Shown here in pieces: positions 36,569 through 45,974 of a stretch of 64,000 bases of DNA. Numbering within the stretch: the first letter of the stretch is position 1; every line of letters begins with the position of its first letter. Source of the DNA: Neorhizobium lilium (lineage in GTDB: Bacteria > Pseudomonadota > Alphaproteobacteria > Rhizobiales > Rhizobiaceae); contig NZ_SBIP01000002.1 in NCBI RefSeq assembly GCF_004053875.1, positions 434,001 through 498,000 of the forward strand, in the 5' to 3' direction. The notes beneath the pieces are model-generated. The model was given only the letters and a program-made list of their open reading frames with translations, ran no database searches and was not told where the DNA came from. Position numbers and translations under genes: made by a program.

Positions 36569-37291
36569 ATGCGGCTTACCGAGAGATTGGGTTGCACACT
36601 TCTGCTGACGCTGGCGCTGGCTTCCTGCAACACCAGCGATACGCTGACGCCCCAGGCAGAGATCGGCTCCGGCCGCCGAACATCGACGCCGGTCACCCAG
36701 GCGGATACGGAGCGGATGGCAGGCAACCCCGCGACCAGCTCCAATACCGCGCAGAACCGGTCCATGGGACCGCAGAACACACTCCAGGCGCAAGCCGAGG
36801 CCATGCAGGACGGAAGCGCGTCACCCGCATCTTCGGGTCCTCCTGTGCAACAGGAGAGCGAAAGCCCGCTGCCCGCGACAGGACAGTCGCAACAGAATGC
36901 CTCGCTGCCATCCGCAGCGACGGCTACGGGCACGATCCGCTTCCTTCCCATCATCGGCGCTCCGGTGCAGGCGGTGACGCCATTGTCGCGACAACTCGGC
37001 GCCCAGGCGCGGGCAAGCGGGCTCACCATTCGACCGTCCGGCGACACCAGCACCGAACATATCCTCAAGGGCTACTTTTCCGCCTTTGCGGACGAAGGCA
37101 AGGTGACCGTCATCTATGTCTGGGATGTACTTGACGGCACGGGCAACCGCCTTCACCGCATGCAGGGTCAGGCAGTCGTTCCAGCCAAGGGGTCGGATCC
37201 CTGGACCGCCGTTCCGGCCTCCACCATGGAAGAAATCGCTGCCAAGACCATCCAGGATTACCTCAGCTGGCGCCAGTCGCGTGCCGGTTAG
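36569..37291 (+). CDS. Lipoprotein, uncharacterised
   Basis: A 240-residue exported lipoprotein. The signal peptide MRLTERLGCTLLLTLALASC ends in the lipobox LASC with Cys20 as lipidation site. Residues ~25-125 are a Thr/Ser/Gln/Pro-rich disordered linker; the C-terminal ~115 residues form a folded domain (GTIRFLPIIGAPVQAVTPLS, YFSAFADEGKVTVIYVWDVL, IAAKTIQDYLSWR). AGGAGG sits 5 bases before the ATG. No named family is recognised; lgt in the same window would process it. Confidence 0.82.
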   Translation: MRLTERLGCTLLLTLALASCNTSDTLTPQAEIGSGRRTSTPVTQADTERMAGNPATSSNTAQNRSMGPQNTLQAQAEAMQDGSASPASSGPPVQQESESPLPATGQSQQNASLPSAATATGTIRFLPIIGAPVQAVTPLSRQLGAQARASGLTIRPSGDTSTEHILKGYFSAFADEGKVTVIYVWDVLDGTGNRLHRMQGQAVVPAKGSDPWTAVPASTMEEIAAKTIQDYLSWRQSRAG

Positions 37292-37396
37292 GACACGCCT
37301 TCGCCATAAAATGAGGTGGCGGAGACGAAACTCTATTGCATTCGAAGACGTGCCCGGTAAAAGGCGCCCATCCAGCTTCAAAACAGGCGGACCGCA

Positions 37397-38329
37397 ATGA
37401 AGGTTTTCGCAGGCAACTCGAACCGGCATCTCGCCGACGCGATCTGCACCTATTTAAATGTTCCAGTGGGCAAGGCGAGTGTAAGGCGTTTCGCAGACCA
37501 GGAAATCTTCGTTGAAATCCAGGAGAATGTGCGTGGGGAAGACGTGTTCGTCATCCAATCCACATCGTTTCCCACCAACGATCACCTGATGGAACTGCTG
37601 ATCATGATCGATGCGTTCCGGCGGTCTTCCGCCAAACGTATCACCGCAGTTCTTCCTTATTTCGGCTACGCTAGACAGGACCGCAAGGCTGGGCCCCGCA
37701 CACCGATCTCCGCCAAGCTCGTGGCCAATCTCATAACCGAGGCCGGTGCCGATCGCGTCCTGACGCTCGACCTTCATGCTGGTCAGATCCAGGGCTTCTT
37801 CGACATCCCGACGGACAATCTCTACGCAGTGCCGATCCTGGGGCGCGACGTGAAGGAACACTATGACCTGAAGAACGTGATGGTTGTCTCCCCGGATGTC
37901 GGCGGCGTGGTTCGCGCCCGGTCGCTCGCCAAGCGGCTCGACTGTCAGCTCGCCATTGTCGACAAGCGCCGCGAGCGCGCCGGCGAGTCGGAAGTCATGA
38001 ACGTCATCGGCGACGTGACCGGCAAGGACTGCCTGCTGATCGACGACATCGTAGATTCAGGCGGCACGCTCTGCAACGCGGCCGAAGCGCTCCTGAAGAA
38101 TGGCGCGACCAGCGTCACCGCCTATATCACCCATGGCGTATTGTCCGGTGGCGCGGTCACCCGGATCGCCGCATCCAAGCTCAAGGAACTGGTGATCACC
38201 GATTCCATTCAGCCGACAACGGCAGTGCAGTCGGCCCATAATATACGGGTGATCACCACGGCCAACCTGCTTGGCGAAGCCATCAACCGCACGGCCATGG
38301 AAGCGTCCGTTTCCAGCCTGTTCGACTGA
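37397..38329 (+). CDS. prs: Ribose-phosphate pyrophosphokinase
   Basis: The 310-residue enzyme converts ribose-5-phosphate and ATP to PRPP for nucleotide, histidine and tryptophan synthesis. Landmarks: [58 protein letters not shown] and the PRPP-binding loop [20 protein letters not shown]. Length and motifs are normal. The apt gene at 50.4 kb uses its product. Confidence 0.96.
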   Translation: MKVFAGNSNRHLADAICTYLNVPVGKASVRRFADQEIFVEIQENVRGEDVFVIQSTSFPTNDHLMELLIMIDAFRRSSAKRITAVLPYFGYARQDRKAGPRTPISAKLVANLITEAGADRVLTLDLHAGQIQGFFDIPTDNLYAVPILGRDVKEHYDLKNVMVVSPDVGGVVRARSLAKRLDCQLAIVDKRRERAGESEVMNVIGDVTGKDCLLIDDIVDSGGTLCNAAEALLKNGATSVTAYITHGVLSGGAVTRIAASKLKELVITDSIQPTTAVQSAHNIRVITTANLLGEAINRTAMEASVSSLFD

Positions 38330-38339
38330 CGGTAGAAAC

Positions 38340-38597
38340 GTGGCAGCCCGAGACCGCTACTCCCGCAAGCTGGAATGCCCGCAATGCGGCAATACCGGCT
38401 TTGCCGAGGTTTCGGAGGCCGACGACAAGCGGGCCAGCCATCGGGACTTCAGAATCGACGAGCTTCCCAGAAGCTTCCAGACGGAATTTGCCTCGAGCGA
38501 TCCGAAAAAACACATCCTGCGGTGCGGCCAGTGCGGCCACAAGTTCCGCTTCGAGCAGAAGACGGCTTATGCTCCGGGGGGCGAACCGCGGCGCTGA
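38340..38597 (+). CDS. Small zinc-ribbon protein, uncharacterised
   Basis: An 85-residue protein with two CxxC knuckles, KLECPQCGNTG and LRCGQCGHKF, expected to bind one zinc ion. Between them is a charged segment ending PRSFQTEFASSDPKKH. The start is the GTG at 38340, 10 bp after prs; an upstream ATG at 38271 would overlap prs in another frame by 59 bp and is rejected. Ribosome binding site is weak. No defined function. Confidence 0.7.
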   Translation: MAARDRYSRKLECPQCGNTGFAEVSEADDKRASHRDFRIDELPRSFQTEFASSDPKKHILRCGQCGHKFRFEQKTAYAPGGEPRR

Positions 38598-38695
38598 TCT
38601 GCCCGCCGTAATCCTCGTCGCGAGCGGTAAGCCGTCCTGCCCATATGGACGTAAAAGCCCGCGGATGGCAGTATTTCTGCACATTTCAGCTCTCC

Positions 38696-38722
38696 CTTGC
38701 GTCACGGAGCACCTTGTATTAT
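38696..38722 (+). promoter_or_regulatory. Candidate promoter of rplY
   Basis: A TATTAT -10 (38717-38722) lies 127 bp before rplY, with CTTGCG (38696-38701) as possible -35 at a short 15-base spacing. The long leader leaves room for post-transcriptional control. Confidence 0.35.
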
Positions 38723-38848
38723 AGGGACCCCGTCCGCGTAGACACCCTTGGAGGCAACGCGGATGAAGAGCATCGGATGAGGCCCTTCAGTTTGACGCGG
38801 TGAAATCACTCGCGAAAAACTCTCCATATAACCTCGAAAGGAAATGCC

Positions 38849-39457
38849 ATGAGCCACGCATCTTACGAGCTCAAGGCCGAGGCGCGCGAACGGGTTGGTA
38901 AGGGGTCCTCCCGTGAACTTCGCCGCAACGGTTTTATCCCTGCCGTCATTTATGGCGACAAGCAGTCCCCCATTTCGATCGCGATCAACACGAACGAAGT
39001 GACGAAGCGCATCCACGCCGGCGGTTTCATGACAACCGTCGCCACGATTGATGTCAACGGCGAGAAGATCCAGGTCCTTCCCAAGGACTACCAGCTGGAT
39101 CCGGTCCGCGACTTCACCATGCATATCGATTTCCTGCGTGTCTCCGCAGACAGCGAAGTCACCGTTGAAATTCCGGTTCACTTCGTCAATGAAGAGAAGT
39201 CGGACATCAAGGTCGGCGGCGTTCTGAACATCGTTCGTCATGCCGTGGAAATGCTTGTTCCTGCCAACGACATCCCGGAATTCATCACCGTGGACCTCGA
39301 CGGCTTCAAGATCGGCGACAGCATCCATATTTCGCATGTAAAGCTGCCGAAGGGTGCAAAGCCCACGATCACCGACCGCGACTTCACGATCGCTACGATC
39401 GTCGCGCCGGCTGCAGGTATTGCGGAAGAAGAAGAAGCTGCCGCACCGACCGAATAA
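38849..39457 (+). CDS. rplY: 50S ribosomal protein L25, CTC form
   Basis: A 202-residue L25/CTC protein: L25 domain ([40 protein letters not shown]) binding 5S rRNA, followed by the C-terminal TL5/CTC beta-domain ([24 protein letters not shown] strand at 95-120) and an acidic tail [10 protein letters not shown]. The long form is normal for alphaproteobacteria. AAAGGAA precedes the ATG. In most rhizobia pth follows directly; here 3.5 kb separate them. Confidence 0.95.
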   Translation: MSHASYELKAEARERVGKGSSRELRRNGFIPAVIYGDKQSPISIAINTNEVTKRIHAGGFMTTVATIDVNGEKIQVLPKDYQLDPVRDFTMHIDFLRVSADSEVTVEIPVHFVNEEKSDIKVGGVLNIVRHAVEMLVPANDIPEFITVDLDGFKIGDSIHISHVKLPKGAKPTITDRDFTIATIVAPAAGIAEEEEAAAPTE

Positions 39458-39481
39458 GCTTAAACTCCTTCGGTTTCATCA

Positions 39482-39511
39482 AACCCGTCTTCACCGAAGG
39501 CGGGTTTTTTG
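39482..39511 (+). terminator. Intrinsic terminator of rplY
   Basis: AACCCG-t-CTTC-acc-GAAG-g-CGGGTT followed by a T-run; ends the rplY transcript 54 bp after its stop. Confidence 0.88.
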
Positions 39512-39607
39512 TTTGATAATCAGCCAATGCTCCACAACTTATGCGATTCATGCGCAAGTAGATCCTCCCGTTTTAGCAAAGATTAAGAGTTTATGTGAAC
39601 TATGGCG

Positions 39608-39626
39608 CCACTTGAACATCAAGTGG
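39608..39626. promoter_or_regulatory. Perfect palindrome upstream of the GGDEF-EAL gene
   Basis: CCACTTGA-aca-TCAAGTGG, 8-bp arms with a 3-base centre, lies 130 bp before the ATG at 39756. It has the form of a dimeric regulator site. No matching regulator gene is adjacent, and a hairpin role cannot be excluded. Confidence 0.4.
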
Positions 39627-39755
39627 GGGGCTTGGAGTGCATAGGGTAAATTGGAACGGCTCCCCTGGAGGGAATTCCGGTCAGGACCAGGCTTTCAATT
39701 TAGCCCAGGCACGCTCAAGATCTACCCTGGCGGTCGCGGGGCTTAAGGAAAACGG

Positions 39756-42134
39756 ATGACGCATTCCGTTGAAAGTCGATTTATAGCCATCGTTTCCGGT
39801 GCGCTTCTGATCGTGGTTGCCCCGCTCTTCACTCTGTTCCTGGCGCTTTCGTCGCAGCAGGCCACGCAAAACTTGCGGGGGCATGTCGATGTCGTGCTTG
39901 ATACCAATTCACGAGCACTCGCAAAGCCGCTGTGGGATCTGGATACGGACAGCGTCGAGCAGGTCATCACAGCCCTGGTTGCCGATAGGACGATCTCGGG
40001 CGCTCGTGTGACGGACACGACTGGAAAGCTCAATCTCTACAGCGGCATGACCGAGAATCTCGACATGGGAGACTTAACGCTCATGTCGCGCCCGATCTTC
40101 TACAATGCGCAGCAAGGGCCGCAGGAGGTAGGAACGGTCACGGCTTACGTGCAAATGCCGGGCTGGTTCTCCGCGCTGCATGAGATCGAATTCGCCTTCG
40201 TCTCCATTTTCGTCATCGCCATTCTGACCGTCTTCGGCGCCGCCATCCTCGGCAACCGACTGATGGTGATCAAGCCGCTGATGCGCCTTACCGCCGCCGT
40301 GGAAGCCACGCGCAAGCTGGGCTCTCGCCACCACGTCGATTGGCGCTCCAGTGACGAGATGGGGCGGCTGGCGAAAAGCTTTAACGAGATGCAGACGCTG
40401 CTCGAACGCGAGGAACGGGAAATCAGGCGTGCGCATCAGCAGGCGACCGAGATCTACAATCTCACCCCGGCCATGCTGTTCTCGCTCACCTCCAACGACC
40501 ACATTGCAGCAGTCAGCGACTACTGGCTGCTGGTCACGGGCTACCGCCGCGAGACGGTTATCGGGCATCCGTTTTCGGAACTCGTCGCACCGGAGAACCG
40601 CGGATTTTACGCGGCGCGCAAGCAGCATCGGAAAGCAGGCGGGCCGGCGCTCGAACTGACTGTCCGATTCATCTGCATGGACGGCAGGCTTATTGACGTG
40701 CTGATCGTCGAAACAGAACTCACCGGCACAAGTGCTCATGTCGCCGGCTCTCTCAGCGTCATGACCGACGTCACCGAACTCAAGCAGTCCGAACTGCGCA
40801 ATCGCCGACAAGCTGTCACAGACCATCTGACAGGACTTCTCAATCGCCAGGGCTTCGAAGCCACGCTTGAAGACAGAATCAAGGAAGCGGATCGAAGAAA
40901 CAGTGAGCTGGCTTGCCTCTTCGTCGATCTGGATCGTTTCAAGGCGATCAACGACAATCTTGGCCACTCCGCAGGCGATGCCGTGCTGCGGCAGTTCGTC
41001 GAGCGCATCCAGCCCATGCTCCGCGAAAACGACACAGCGGCCCGCCTCGGCGGCGATGAATTTGCCATCCTCCTGCCCGGAGACGTCGCCGACCAGCGCG
41101 GCCATGAATTGTGCCAGAAGATCGTGGACATGTTCGAGGCGCCTTTCCGCGTTCAGGGAACGACGATGCGCCTGAGTGCCAGCATAGGGCTCGCCTTCTA
41201 TCCGGGGCACGCTTCAAGCGCTGCGGAGCTGCTGCAGAAGTCGGACCTTGCCATGTATGCCCGCAAGCGCGACGGCAAGAACGGCGCACAGGTCTTCGAC
41301 GAAGCCATGCTGGACCAGACAAGAGAAAGGGCCGAAATCGAGAACGACATCGATCTCGCCATCACAGCCAGCTGGTTCGAAGCGCATCTGCAGCCAATCG
41401 TGGATATTACCACCGGCCAGCCTTCGGGCTTCGAGGCCTTGATGCGCATGCGCCATCCCCGCAAGGGCCTGATGTCGCCGGCCTCCATCATTGGCGTGGC
41501 CGAAGAGAACGGCACGATCGGACAGATCGGCAATCTTATCCTGGAAGATGCGGTTGCAAATCTGGCCCGCGTATCGCGCCTGCCCGGCATGCGGGACACG
41601 TATGTCGCCGTCAATTTTTCGCCGTTGCAGTTCGACCACGCCTTGCCGACACGCCTGTCAGGGATTCTCGGCCGCTACGGCATCCTTCCTTCGCGGCTGG
41701 TGGTGGAAATAACAGAAGCCGTCCTCATGCACGACAACCCGGATATCCGGACGATCCTCAACGAGATCCATGAGTTCGGCTGCCGGATCGCGCTCGATGA
41801 CTTCGGAACGGGCTACTCGTCCCTGAGCTATCTCAGCCGGTTCCCGGTGGATATCGTCAAGATCGATCAGTCCTTCATCCGCTCACTCGGTGAACCGGCA
41901 AGCGAGATCGGCCGGAAGAACACGATGCTGATCGAGGGCATACGGGCAATTTCCCATCAGATGAACTGCAAGGTCGTGGCCGAGGGCGTCGAGACGGCCG
42001 AGCAACGTTCTCTGCTGATGCAAATGGGTGTAGATTATGCTCAAGGCTACTACTTCTCCAAACCCCGCGAAATTTCGGAATTGCTTTCGGTGCTCTCAGT
42101 GGAAATGACCGACATTGCATCCTTGGCGGGTTAA
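39756..42134 (+). CDS. Membrane GGDEF-EAL protein with HAMP and PAS domains (c-di-GMP turnover)
   Basis: A 792-residue inner-membrane signalling protein: TM1 about 8-32, periplasmic domain 33-145, TM2 about 148-172, HAMP 172-225, PAS about 235-345, GGDEF 355-515 and EAL 530-780. The cyclase signature is intact (GGDEF, residues 432-436), and the phosphodiesterase has E560-A-L plus DDFGTGYSSLSYLSRFPVDI and KIDQSF metal ligands, so both activities are possible. The double-CACHE-like sensor region may read a periplasmic ligand; a solute-binding protein is encoded 63 bp downstream. TAAGGAAAA precedes the ATG. Confidence 0.94.
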   Translation: MTHSVESRFIAIVSGALLIVVAPLFTLFLALSSQQATQNLRGHVDVVLDTNSRALAKPLWDLDTDSVEQVITALVADRTISGARVTDTTGKLNLYSGMTENLDMGDLTLMSRPIFYNAQQGPQEVGTVTAYVQMPGWFSALHEIEFAFVSIFVIAILTVFGAAILGNRLMVIKPLMRLTAAVEATRKLGSRHHVDWRSSDEMGRLAKSFNEMQTLLEREEREIRRAHQQATEIYNLTPAMLFSLTSNDHIAAVSDYWLLVTGYRRETVIGHPFSELVAPENRGFYAARKQHRKAGGPALELTVRFICMDGRLIDVLIVETELTGTSAHVAGSLSVMTDVTELKQSELRNRRQAVTDHLTGLLNRQGFEATLEDRIKEADRRNSELACLFVDLDRFKAINDNLGHSAGDAVLRQFVERIQPMLRENDTAARLGGDEFAILLPGDVADQRGHELCQKIVDMFEAPFRVQGTTMRLSASIGLAFYPGHASSAAELLQKSDLAMYARKRDGKNGAQVFDEAMLDQTRERAEIENDIDLAITASWFEAHLQPIVDITTGQPSGFEALMRMRHPRKGLMSPASIIGVAEENGTIGQIGNLILEDAVANLARVSRLPGMRDTYVAVNFSPLQFDHALPTRLSGILGRYGILPSRLVVEITEAVLMHDNPDIRTILNEIHEFGCRIALDDFGTGYSSLSYLSRFPVDIVKIDQSFIRSLGEPASEIGRKNTMLIEGIRAISHQMNCKVVAEGVETAEQRSLLMQMGVDYAQGYYFSKPREISELLSVLSVEMTDIASLAG

Positions 42135-42197
42135 GGGCGACAGCCAAGGACGAGACGCGGATTTCACCCGCAACCACGCTCGTTCGGAGGCTGGAAT

Positions 42198-42923
42198 ATG
42201 AAAGAGGCACTGCTGCTTTTTGCCGGTCTGGGCGTGGCCAATTGCGCCTTCGCCCAACAATCCATCACCTTCAGCACGGAATCCTACCCACCTTTCAGCT
42301 ACCGCGATAGCGACGGCAGCTACAAAGGCATCGGCGTGGAGCAGGTTGCGATCATCATGCGCGATGTCGGGCCACCCTATACACTGGAGATAATGCCCTG
42401 GGCTCGCGCGATCACGCTGGCCGAGACGCGGGAATGGCACTGCGTCTTTGCCGCCGCCCGCACGCCGGAGCGCGAAACCCGCTTCAAATGGGTGGTGCCC
42501 CTCTATATCGATCGTAGCATCCTCGTCCGCCATGCCGGTTCGAATGTTCATGCCGGCACACTTGACGAGGCTAGGCAGTTCACTCTCGGCACCCACAGGG
42601 AAGACTATACTGCGCAGATTTTGAAGAGCCTCGGCTTCCCCAAGATCGATCTGAGCGCGGACATCGATACGACCCTGCGCAAGCTGCTTGGTGACCGCAT
42701 CGACATGATGCCCATGTCGGAGAGCGTCTATGACAAACTCAAGACCGATGGCAACCCGATCGAGAAAGTCATCGTGCTCACCGAGCAGCAGCTTGGCATC
42801 GCCTGCAACAGGAACATCCCGGACGATATCATTGCCAGGATGCAATCGAATCTCACGAAAATGATTGCCGACGGAACCCAAAGAGCGGTCGAAAAGAAGT
42901 ACGGCATCAACCGTTCCCAGTAG
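42198..42923 (+). CDS. Periplasmic substrate-binding protein, SBP family 3-like
   Basis: A 241-residue exported protein: signal peptide MKEALLLFAGLGVANCAFA, then SITFSTESYPPFSYRDSDGS and YKGIGVEQVAIIMRDVG, the start of family 3 amino-acid-type binding domains, and CVFAAARTPERETRFKWV. No permease or ATPase gene is near, so it may feed the adjacent GGDEF-EAL sensor rather than a transporter. GGAGG precedes the ATG. Ligand unknown. Confidence 0.85.
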   Translation: MKEALLLFAGLGVANCAFAQQSITFSTESYPPFSYRDSDGSYKGIGVEQVAIIMRDVGPPYTLEIMPWARAITLAETREWHCVFAAARTPERETRFKWVVPLYIDRSILVRHAGSNVHAGTLDEARQFTLGTHREDYTAQILKSLGFPKIDLSADIDTTLRKLLGDRIDMMPMSESVYDKLKTDGNPIEKVIVLTEQQLGIACNRNIPDDIIARMQSNLTKMIADGTQRAVEKKYGINRSQ

Positions 42924-43016
42924 AAGAGAAGCCTCGTTCGGCTGGCACACTGAAACCAGTTGACTTTCTCTTCGTTTCGCGATGGTGAAAGCCATCGGTC
43001 CAGGACATATTTTTTC

Positions 43017-43751
43017 ATGCTCATCATCGCGGGTCTCGGCAATCCCGGCGCCAAATACTCGGCCAACCGGCACAATATCGGCTTCATGGCGTTGGACGCG
43101 ATCCAACGCCGGCCAGGCTTTGCGCCATGGTCCAAGAAGTTCAAGGCAGAGATATCGGAAGGCGAGCTGGCGGGCGAGAAAGTCCTGCTCATGAAGCCGC
43201 AGACCTTCATGAACCTCTCCGGCGAAGCCGTGGGCGAAGCGATGCGCTTCTACAAGCTTGGCCCGGAAAACATCATCGCCATCTATGACGAACTTGACCT
43301 GATGCCGGCCAAGGCGCGCATCAAGACCGGTGGCGGTCATGGAGGTCATAACGGGGTGAAATCGCTCGACGCCCATTGCGGCAGGGAATATCGCCGCCTG
43401 CGGCTCGGCATCGGTCATCCCGGTGCAAAGGAACTGGTGCACAACCATGTCCTGGGCGATTTCGCCAAGGTGGACCAGACCTGGCTTTCGCCGATGTTGG
43501 ACACGCTTGCGGACAATGCGGAAATGCTGGTGAAGGGAGAGGATTCGCAACTGATGAACAAGCTGGCGCTTGCGGTGGGCGCAAAGCCGGACCCGGAGTC
43601 CGCTCCAGCCAAGGCTTCGGCGAAACCCGCTGCCAAGCCTGCCGGTAAATCCCACATTCATCAGGCCCGCGGCGGCGCAAAGCCAAGCATTCCATCGAGC
43701 GGCCCCATGGCGGACATGCTCAAGAAAATGTTCGGCAATAAGCCGGAATGA
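43017..43751 (+). CDS. pth: Peptidyl-tRNA hydrolase with basic C-terminal tail
   Basis: The enzyme frees tRNAs from dropped-off peptidyl-tRNA. It has [20 protein letters not shown] with catalytic His20 region, [33 protein letters not shown] (catalytic Asp) and [13 protein letters not shown]. The ATG at 43017 is preferred to 42960. At 244 residues it is about 50 longer than E. coli Pth owing to an Ala/Lys/Pro-rich tail (from about residue 190) ending [13 protein letters not shown]; such tails occur in rhizobial Pth. Confidence 0.95.
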   Translation: MLIIAGLGNPGAKYSANRHNIGFMALDAIQRRPGFAPWSKKFKAEISEGELAGEKVLLMKPQTFMNLSGEAVGEAMRFYKLGPENIIAIYDELDLMPAKARIKTGGGHGGHNGVKSLDAHCGREYRRLRLGIGHPGAKELVHNHVLGDFAKVDQTWLSPMLDTLADNAEMLVKGEDSQLMNKLALAVGAKPDPESAPAKASAKPAAKPAGKSHIHQARGGAKPSIPSSGPMADMLKKMFGNKPE

Positions 43752-43794
43752 CCCCCAGACCTACGACCTCACTGTTTCAAATCGGAACCGCTCA

Positions 43795-44736
43795 ATGACG
43801 AAGATCCAAACCACCGACATCGCGAGCGAACTTGTGACGCTGCGTGATTTCTGGCGCTACGCGATCTCGCGTTTCAATGCCGCCAAGCTGAGCTTCGGCC
43901 ACGGCACCACGACCGCGACGGACGACGCAGCCTTTCTCCTTCTCGACTCGCTCGACCTGCCCATCGACACGCTCGATCCTTTCCTGGATGCTCGATTGAC
44001 GGCGGACGAGCGGCGGCTTCTCGCCGAGCGAATCGATGCCAGGGTTTCGACCCGCAAGCCCTCCGCCTATCTCACGGGCCGCTCCTACATCCAGGGTATC
44101 CGCTTCCGCGTCGATGAGCGGGTCATCGTGCCGCGCTCCCATATCGGCGAAATTCTCTTCTCCGAATATCTGGGGGATGACGAGCCTGTATATCTTCCCG
44201 ATCCAATCGCCGTCGAAAGCGTCATCGACGTCTGCACCGGTTCGGGGTGCCTGGCCATCCTGGCTGCCAAATTCTTCCCCAATGCAGAAATCGATGCCGT
44301 CGATCTTTCCGCCGATGCCCTGGCGGTCGCCGAGCTCAACGTCGGTGACCATGAGGTTCAGGATCGGTTGACGCTCCATCAGGGCGATTTGTTCCAACCG
44401 ATCGGCAACAGGAAATACGACCTCATCATCACCAATCCGCCTTATGTGGATCACGAGGAAATCGACGCCTTTCCGGAAGAGTACCGGGCCGAGCCGGCCA
44501 TGGCCTTCGACGGCGGACTTGACGGGCTCGATATCGTCCGACAGTTGCTTTCGGAAGCCCCGGCCCATCTCAATCCTGGCGGCGGCATGATCTGCGAGAT
44601 CGGCAACGGGCGTCATATCCTGGAAGAGGAGTTTCCGGACCTCGAATTCGTCTGGCTCGAAACCGCAGAAGCACCCGACAGCGTGTTCTGGATTTCGGCG
44701 GAAGCTTTGGGCGTGTCGATCAAGAAGAAGCGCTGA
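43795..44736 (+). CDS. prmB: Ribosomal protein L3 N5-glutamine methyltransferase
   Basis: A 313-residue SAM methyltransferase of the PrmB/HemK group. It shows VIDVCTGSGCLAILAAKFFP (SAM loop) and the glutamine-binding NPPY in IITNPPYVDHEEIDAFPEEY, followed by EPAMAFDGGLDGLDIV. The EEY-EP spacing favours PrmB (acts on L3) over PrmC (acts on release factors). Ribosome binding site weak. Follows pth by 43 bp and fits a translation-related operon. Confidence 0.9.
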   Translation: MTKIQTTDIASELVTLRDFWRYAISRFNAAKLSFGHGTTTATDDAAFLLLDSLDLPIDTLDPFLDARLTADERRLLAERIDARVSTRKPSAYLTGRSYIQGIRFRVDERVIVPRSHIGEILFSEYLGDDEPVYLPDPIAVESVIDVCTGSGCLAILAAKFFPNAEIDAVDLSADALAVAELNVGDHEVQDRLTLHQGDLFQPIGNRKYDLIITNPPYVDHEEIDAFPEEYRAEPAMAFDGGLDGLDIVRQLLSEAPAHLNPGGGMICEIGNGRHILEEEFPDLEFVWLETAEAPDSVFWISAEALGVSIKKKR

Positions 44737-44770
44737 CGCTGGCCGTCACGCAGCTTGAGGCAGGAAAGAT

Positions 44771-45079
44771 CTACTCCTCAGGTTCCGTCACGAACATCAG
44801 CGGAAAACCCGCTTCCTTGGCGAGATCGACAGCCTCCTTGGCTTTGGTCTCGGCGATATCCTTTGTGCAGACAACGACAACAGCGGTTCCCAGCTGGTGC
44901 GCGGTCAGCATGACACGGCTACCCGCCTCCTCGCTCATGCGGAACACGGCCTTCAGGACCATGGTCACGAATTCGCGCGGCGTGTAGTCGTCATTCACCA
45001 GTATGACCTTGTAGAGCTTGGGACGCTCCAGCTTCGGCTTGGTGACGGTCTTTGGTTTGAGGGTAGTATTGCCCGGCAT
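44771..45079 (-). CDS. clpS: ClpS-family adaptor (ClpS2-like)
   Basis: A 102-residue N-degron adaptor for ClpAP. The core has LYKVILVNDDYTPREFVTMVL, the N-end residue pocket, AHQLGTAVVVVCTKDIAETK and PLMFVTEPEE. The sequence resembles ClpS2 of Agrobacterium. The frame reaches 45133, but ATG 45079 has AGGGG six bases upstream, giving the short basic N-terminus expected. Convergent with prmB (34 bp). Confidence 0.88.
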   Translation of the reverse strand: MPGNTTLKPKTVTKPKLERPKLYKVILVNDDYTPREFVTMVLKAVFRMSEEAGSRVMLTAHQLGTAVVVVCTKDIAETKAKEAVDLAKEAGFPLMFVTEPEE

Positions 45080-45174
45080 CGGCATCCCCTGATGACCCCG
45101 GCCTGGTTGGCCGCATTCGTCGCTATATCGCATCGCGACCTTGACATTTCAAGCAAGCGGAGACGGGCAGACAT

Positions 45175-45576
45175 TCAGCCGGCGTCGAGAAGAACCACCT
45201 CACGGCCTTTGTCTCGGACGATTGAAGCGGCCTGCCTGTCGAAGGTTACGAACCTGGTCCCGCCCAGCTTGCGGCCCTCGAATTCAATGACGCCGTCCGC
45301 GAAATCTCCGCCGGCCTGAAGGAAGGCAAGGCCTGCTTCGACGGCCTCCTCGTCGCATGTGACGTTTGAGCTATTGATAAGCCGGAGAACGGCGGAGATC
45401 ACCATCTCCTTTCGCAGCTTATAGCTCCGTGACAGCACCCACACAAACTCGCAAAATACGGGAAGCGGAATCGCGATCTCGTCAGCATCAGCAAGACATC
45501 CTTGCGCGATGTTCGACTGCCTCGGATCATCATCCAGAGCTGCGCGAAGCAGAATATTGGTGTCGAGGATGATCAA
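45175..45576 (-). CDS. vapC: PIN-domain toxin of an AbrB-type toxin-antitoxin module
   Basis: A 133-residue PIN RNase: MIILDTNILLRAALDDDP (first Asp), FCEFVWVLSRSYKLRKEMV (Glu), GGDFADGVIEFEGRKLGGTR (Asp pair) and FVTFDRQA (last Asp). This 'ILDTN.LLR...CEFVWVL' form belongs to a different PIN subtype from the module at 22 kb. Its ATG overlaps the antitoxin stop by 4 bp (ATGA). Confidence 0.92.
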   Translation of the reverse strand: MIILDTNILLRAALDDDPRQSNIAQGCLADADEIAIPLPVFCEFVWVLSRSYKLRKEMVISAVLRLINSSNVTCDEEAVEAGLAFLQAGGDFADGVIEFEGRKLGGTRFVTFDRQAASIVRDKGREVVLLDAG

Positions 45577-45827
45577 GGTTCGCTTGCCCAGGCTTTGTCG
45601 ATCTCTTCTTTAATTTCGTCCAGAGTAAAATGAAGGCCGTGTTCATTTTTCACGCTGCCGAAGACGTCCAAGATATTTCCAGTCTTTTCGCGTACGCGCG
45701 CCAACTTCAGCGTACCATCTGCACCGTGCTTGACGTCAAGATGATCCCCCGGCTTTACGCCAAGATGATCGAGAACTTCCTTCTTCAGGGTAATCTGCCC
45801 CTTGGCGGTGACTTTCAGTCTAACCAT
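45573..45827 (-). CDS. vapB: AbrB/MazE-family antitoxin
   Basis: An 84-residue antitoxin with an N-terminal swapped-hairpin AbrB DNA-binding domain (VRLKVTAKGQITLKKEVLDH, LGVKPGDHLDV) and a C-terminal segment (FTLDEIKEEIDKAWASEP) that should bind the toxin. GGAGG stands 6 bases before the ATG at 45827. A palindromic operator lies just upstream. The much longer minus-strand frame to 46640 is antisense to ychF and is rejected. Confidence 0.92.
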   Translation of the reverse strand: MVRLKVTAKGQITLKKEVLDHLGVKPGDHLDVKHGADGTLKLARVREKTGNILDVFGSVKNEHGLHFTLDEIKEEIDKAWASEP

Positions 45828-45842
45828 TGCTGCCTCCACATC

Positions 45843-45872
45843 ATTATAAAGGTAAGGCAAAACTGCCTTACC
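45843..45872 (-). promoter_or_regulatory. Promoter and palindromic operator of the AbrB/PIN module
   Basis: GGTAAGGCA-aaac-TGCCTTACC (45851-45872) is a perfect dyad with 9-bp arms. On the minus strand a perfect TATAAT -10 (45848-45843) adjoins it, and the operator covers the spacer/-35. The start would fall near 45837, 10 bp before the antitoxin ATG. This is a classic autorepression layout. Confidence 0.8.
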
Positions 45873-45974
45873 TGCAAGACTGGCGTCCCGGAATGACCCC
45901 AAGCCTTGACCGCTTCGGCAGTTTCGCCCATAGCCAAGCCAACGAAAATCTTCACAAAGACAGGGTCCGGACCC

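Noticed and set aside
42096..43661. 521-codon minus-strand frame
   Set aside because: Antisense to the substrate-binding protein and pth, both with clear motifs.
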